NCBI GenBank assembly: GCA_030040495.1
Contig: JASHTP010000067.1
Location: 1 to 5,330 of the forward strand
Direction of reading: 5' to 3'
Length of the DNA: 5,330 bases
Source of the DNA: Alphaproteobacteria bacterium
Lineage (GTDB): Bacteria > Pseudomonadota > Alphaproteobacteria > ATCC43930 > CGMCC-115725
This document shows, in pieces, positions 4,553 through 5,330 of this stretch. Within the stretch, counting starts at the first letter, position 1. Each line of letters begins with the position of its first letter. The notes under the pieces are model-generated. The model was given only the letters and a program-made list of their open reading frames with translations, was not told the origin of the DNA and made no database searches. Made by a program: the position numbers and the translations under genes.

Positions 4553-5330
4553 CCGGGGCGCGGCCCGCGCTCGTTCCGCGCCGAGGCGAGCGGCCCGATC
4601 GCCGCAAGAAATGCCGTGACGCTGGCGCTGCGCAGCGGAATCCACGGCTTGCCCGATTGGCGGCACAGGCGCTTCACCAGGATCGCCGCCTCGTGGCTGA
4701 CGCAATCGACCGGGAACAGGGCGACGTCGGCGCGGCTGACCAGTCCCGGGAGCTTGCCGCCGCGCTCTTCGATGCCGCCGTCATGATGCAGGAAGCACGC
4801 GGCGGCCCGTTCCGAAACGGCGCGAAGGTGGCTTACCTGGTTCGGCCGGCCGCCGATATAGAGGAGCGAGAGGCCGCTAAGGTCGAGGACGCGCGCCTCG
4901 TCTCCCTCCTCGACCAGCGACGCCAGGGTCTCCTCGGCGATCGCCAGCTCCGCGCCGAGCGCGTCCCGCTCGCCCAATGCCTGGCGGCAGGTCTCCTCGG
5001 CGTCTCTTCGCGCCGCGGCGCTCTGCTCCAGGCGCCGCTCGACGCGCTCGCGGCGGCCCGTCTCCGCCGCGAGCCGCCGCTCCAAGCTGGCGACCAGCGT
5101 GGCGAGAGCGGCCGCCCGTGTCGGGGGCTCGTCCTGCGCGTCGGCCCGGGCCTCCGCCGCCAGCCGCGACGACAGCGCCGCGGCAAGCTCGCGGATCTTC
5201 GCGTCGCGCGCGACCACGGCGTCGCGGAGCTGCGTCTGCTGGCGCGCCACCTTGGCCAGCAGCTCGCCATTCTCTTGCTCGAGCTGGCGCAGGCGGCGGA
5301 TATCGGCGCGGTTCGCCGCTCCCACCAGGT
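4549..5330 (-). CDS. Coiled-coil protein with C-terminal DUF2325 domain, 5' end beyond the window
   Basis: The function is unknown. On the - strand the frame is open to the right edge. A GTG at 5325-5323 could start a 258-residue protein, but the codon before it is also open (CTG), and the resulting LVGAANRAD sequence looks like the interior of a longer alphaproteobacterial DUF2325 protein, so I treat it as truncated. Numbered from that GTG, residues 10-145 are charged, Glu/Arg/Ala-rich helix with heptad-like spacing, probably a coiled coil for oligomerisation. Residues 153-243 (about 4869-4597) match DUF2325: LLYIGGRPNQVSHLR (154-168), FLHHDGGIEE (178-187), LPGLVSRADVALFPVDCVSH (192-211) and KPWIPLRSAS (226-235). 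The fold suggests a small Rossmann-like domain. The conserved HHD and Cys-x-x-His could bind a metal or nucleotide, but this is speculation. It converges on the transporter ATPase and shares its CTAG stop; its promoter lies outside the window. Confidence 0.82.
   Translation of the reverse strand, partial: LVGAANRADIRRLRQLEQENGELLAKVARQQTQLRDAVVARDAKIRELAAALSSRLAAEARADAQDEPPTRAAALATLVASLERRLAAETGRRERVERRLEQSAAARRDAEETCRQALGERDALGAELAIAEETLASLVEEGDEARVLDLSGLSLLYIGGRPNQVSHLRAVSERAAACFLHHDGGIEERGGKLPGLVSRADVALFPVDCVSHEAAILVKRLCRQSGKPWIPLRSASVTAFLAAIGPLASARNERGPRPG

Noticed and set aside
3155..4705. 516-residue open frame on the - strand antisense to the permease and ATPase
   Set aside because: It covers two clear ABC transporter genes and part of the DUF2325 gene in another frame. 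Its composition is typical of a GC-rich shadow frame.

Overview
This is a very GC-rich, densely coding stretch of bacterial chromosome. Codon positions are strongly G/C-biased at the third base. An RquA-type rhodoquinone biosynthesis protein, a stand-alone molbindin (Mop) and a coiled-coil DUF2325 protein all occur together here. With the base composition, this points to a facultatively anaerobic alphaproteobacterium, perhaps Rhodospirillales or Rhizobiales; the order is my inference and is not shown by the sequence.

Layout on the + strand: (1) the 3' part of rquA, cut by the left edge (1-558). (2) A 95-bp gap containing an AT-rich dyad, then a canonical class I SAM-dependent methyltransferase (654-1451). 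(3) A 57-bp gap containing a second, related AT-rich dyad. (4) A tightly packed four-gene operon: mop (1509-1715), a class III (BtuF/FepB-fold) periplasmic binding protein (1712-2758), a FecCD/BtuC-type permease (about 2682-3761) and its ABC ATPase (3752-4552). Each gene in the operon overlaps the next. On the - strand, converging on the ATPase gene, lies a DUF2325 protein (4549-5330) that runs off the right edge. The two convergent genes take their stop codons from one shared CTAG.

The central system is a type II ABC importer with molbindin as its first gene. The same transporter architecture occurs in the molybdate/tungstate importer MolABC of Haemophilus influenzae. A molybdate or tungstate role therefore fits better than the default label of iron/siderophore/B12 transport, although the transporter genes alone do not fix the substrate. 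The dyad overlapping the likely mop promoter has TATA-type half sites reminiscent of ModE/Mop boxes, so molybdenum-responsive control is plausible. Rhodoquinone serves anaerobic fumarate reduction and Mo/W enzymes are common in anaerobic respiration and nitrogen fixation, so the neighbourhood may serve one anaerobic lifestyle.

The points most worth a second look are the proposed Mo/W operon, the two related promoter-proximal dyads, the missing conventional start of the permease, the degenerate SAM motif in RquA, and the conserved but functionally unknown DUF2325 neighbour. There is no RNA gene, CRISPR array, insertion sequence or gap longer than 300 bases that I can see.
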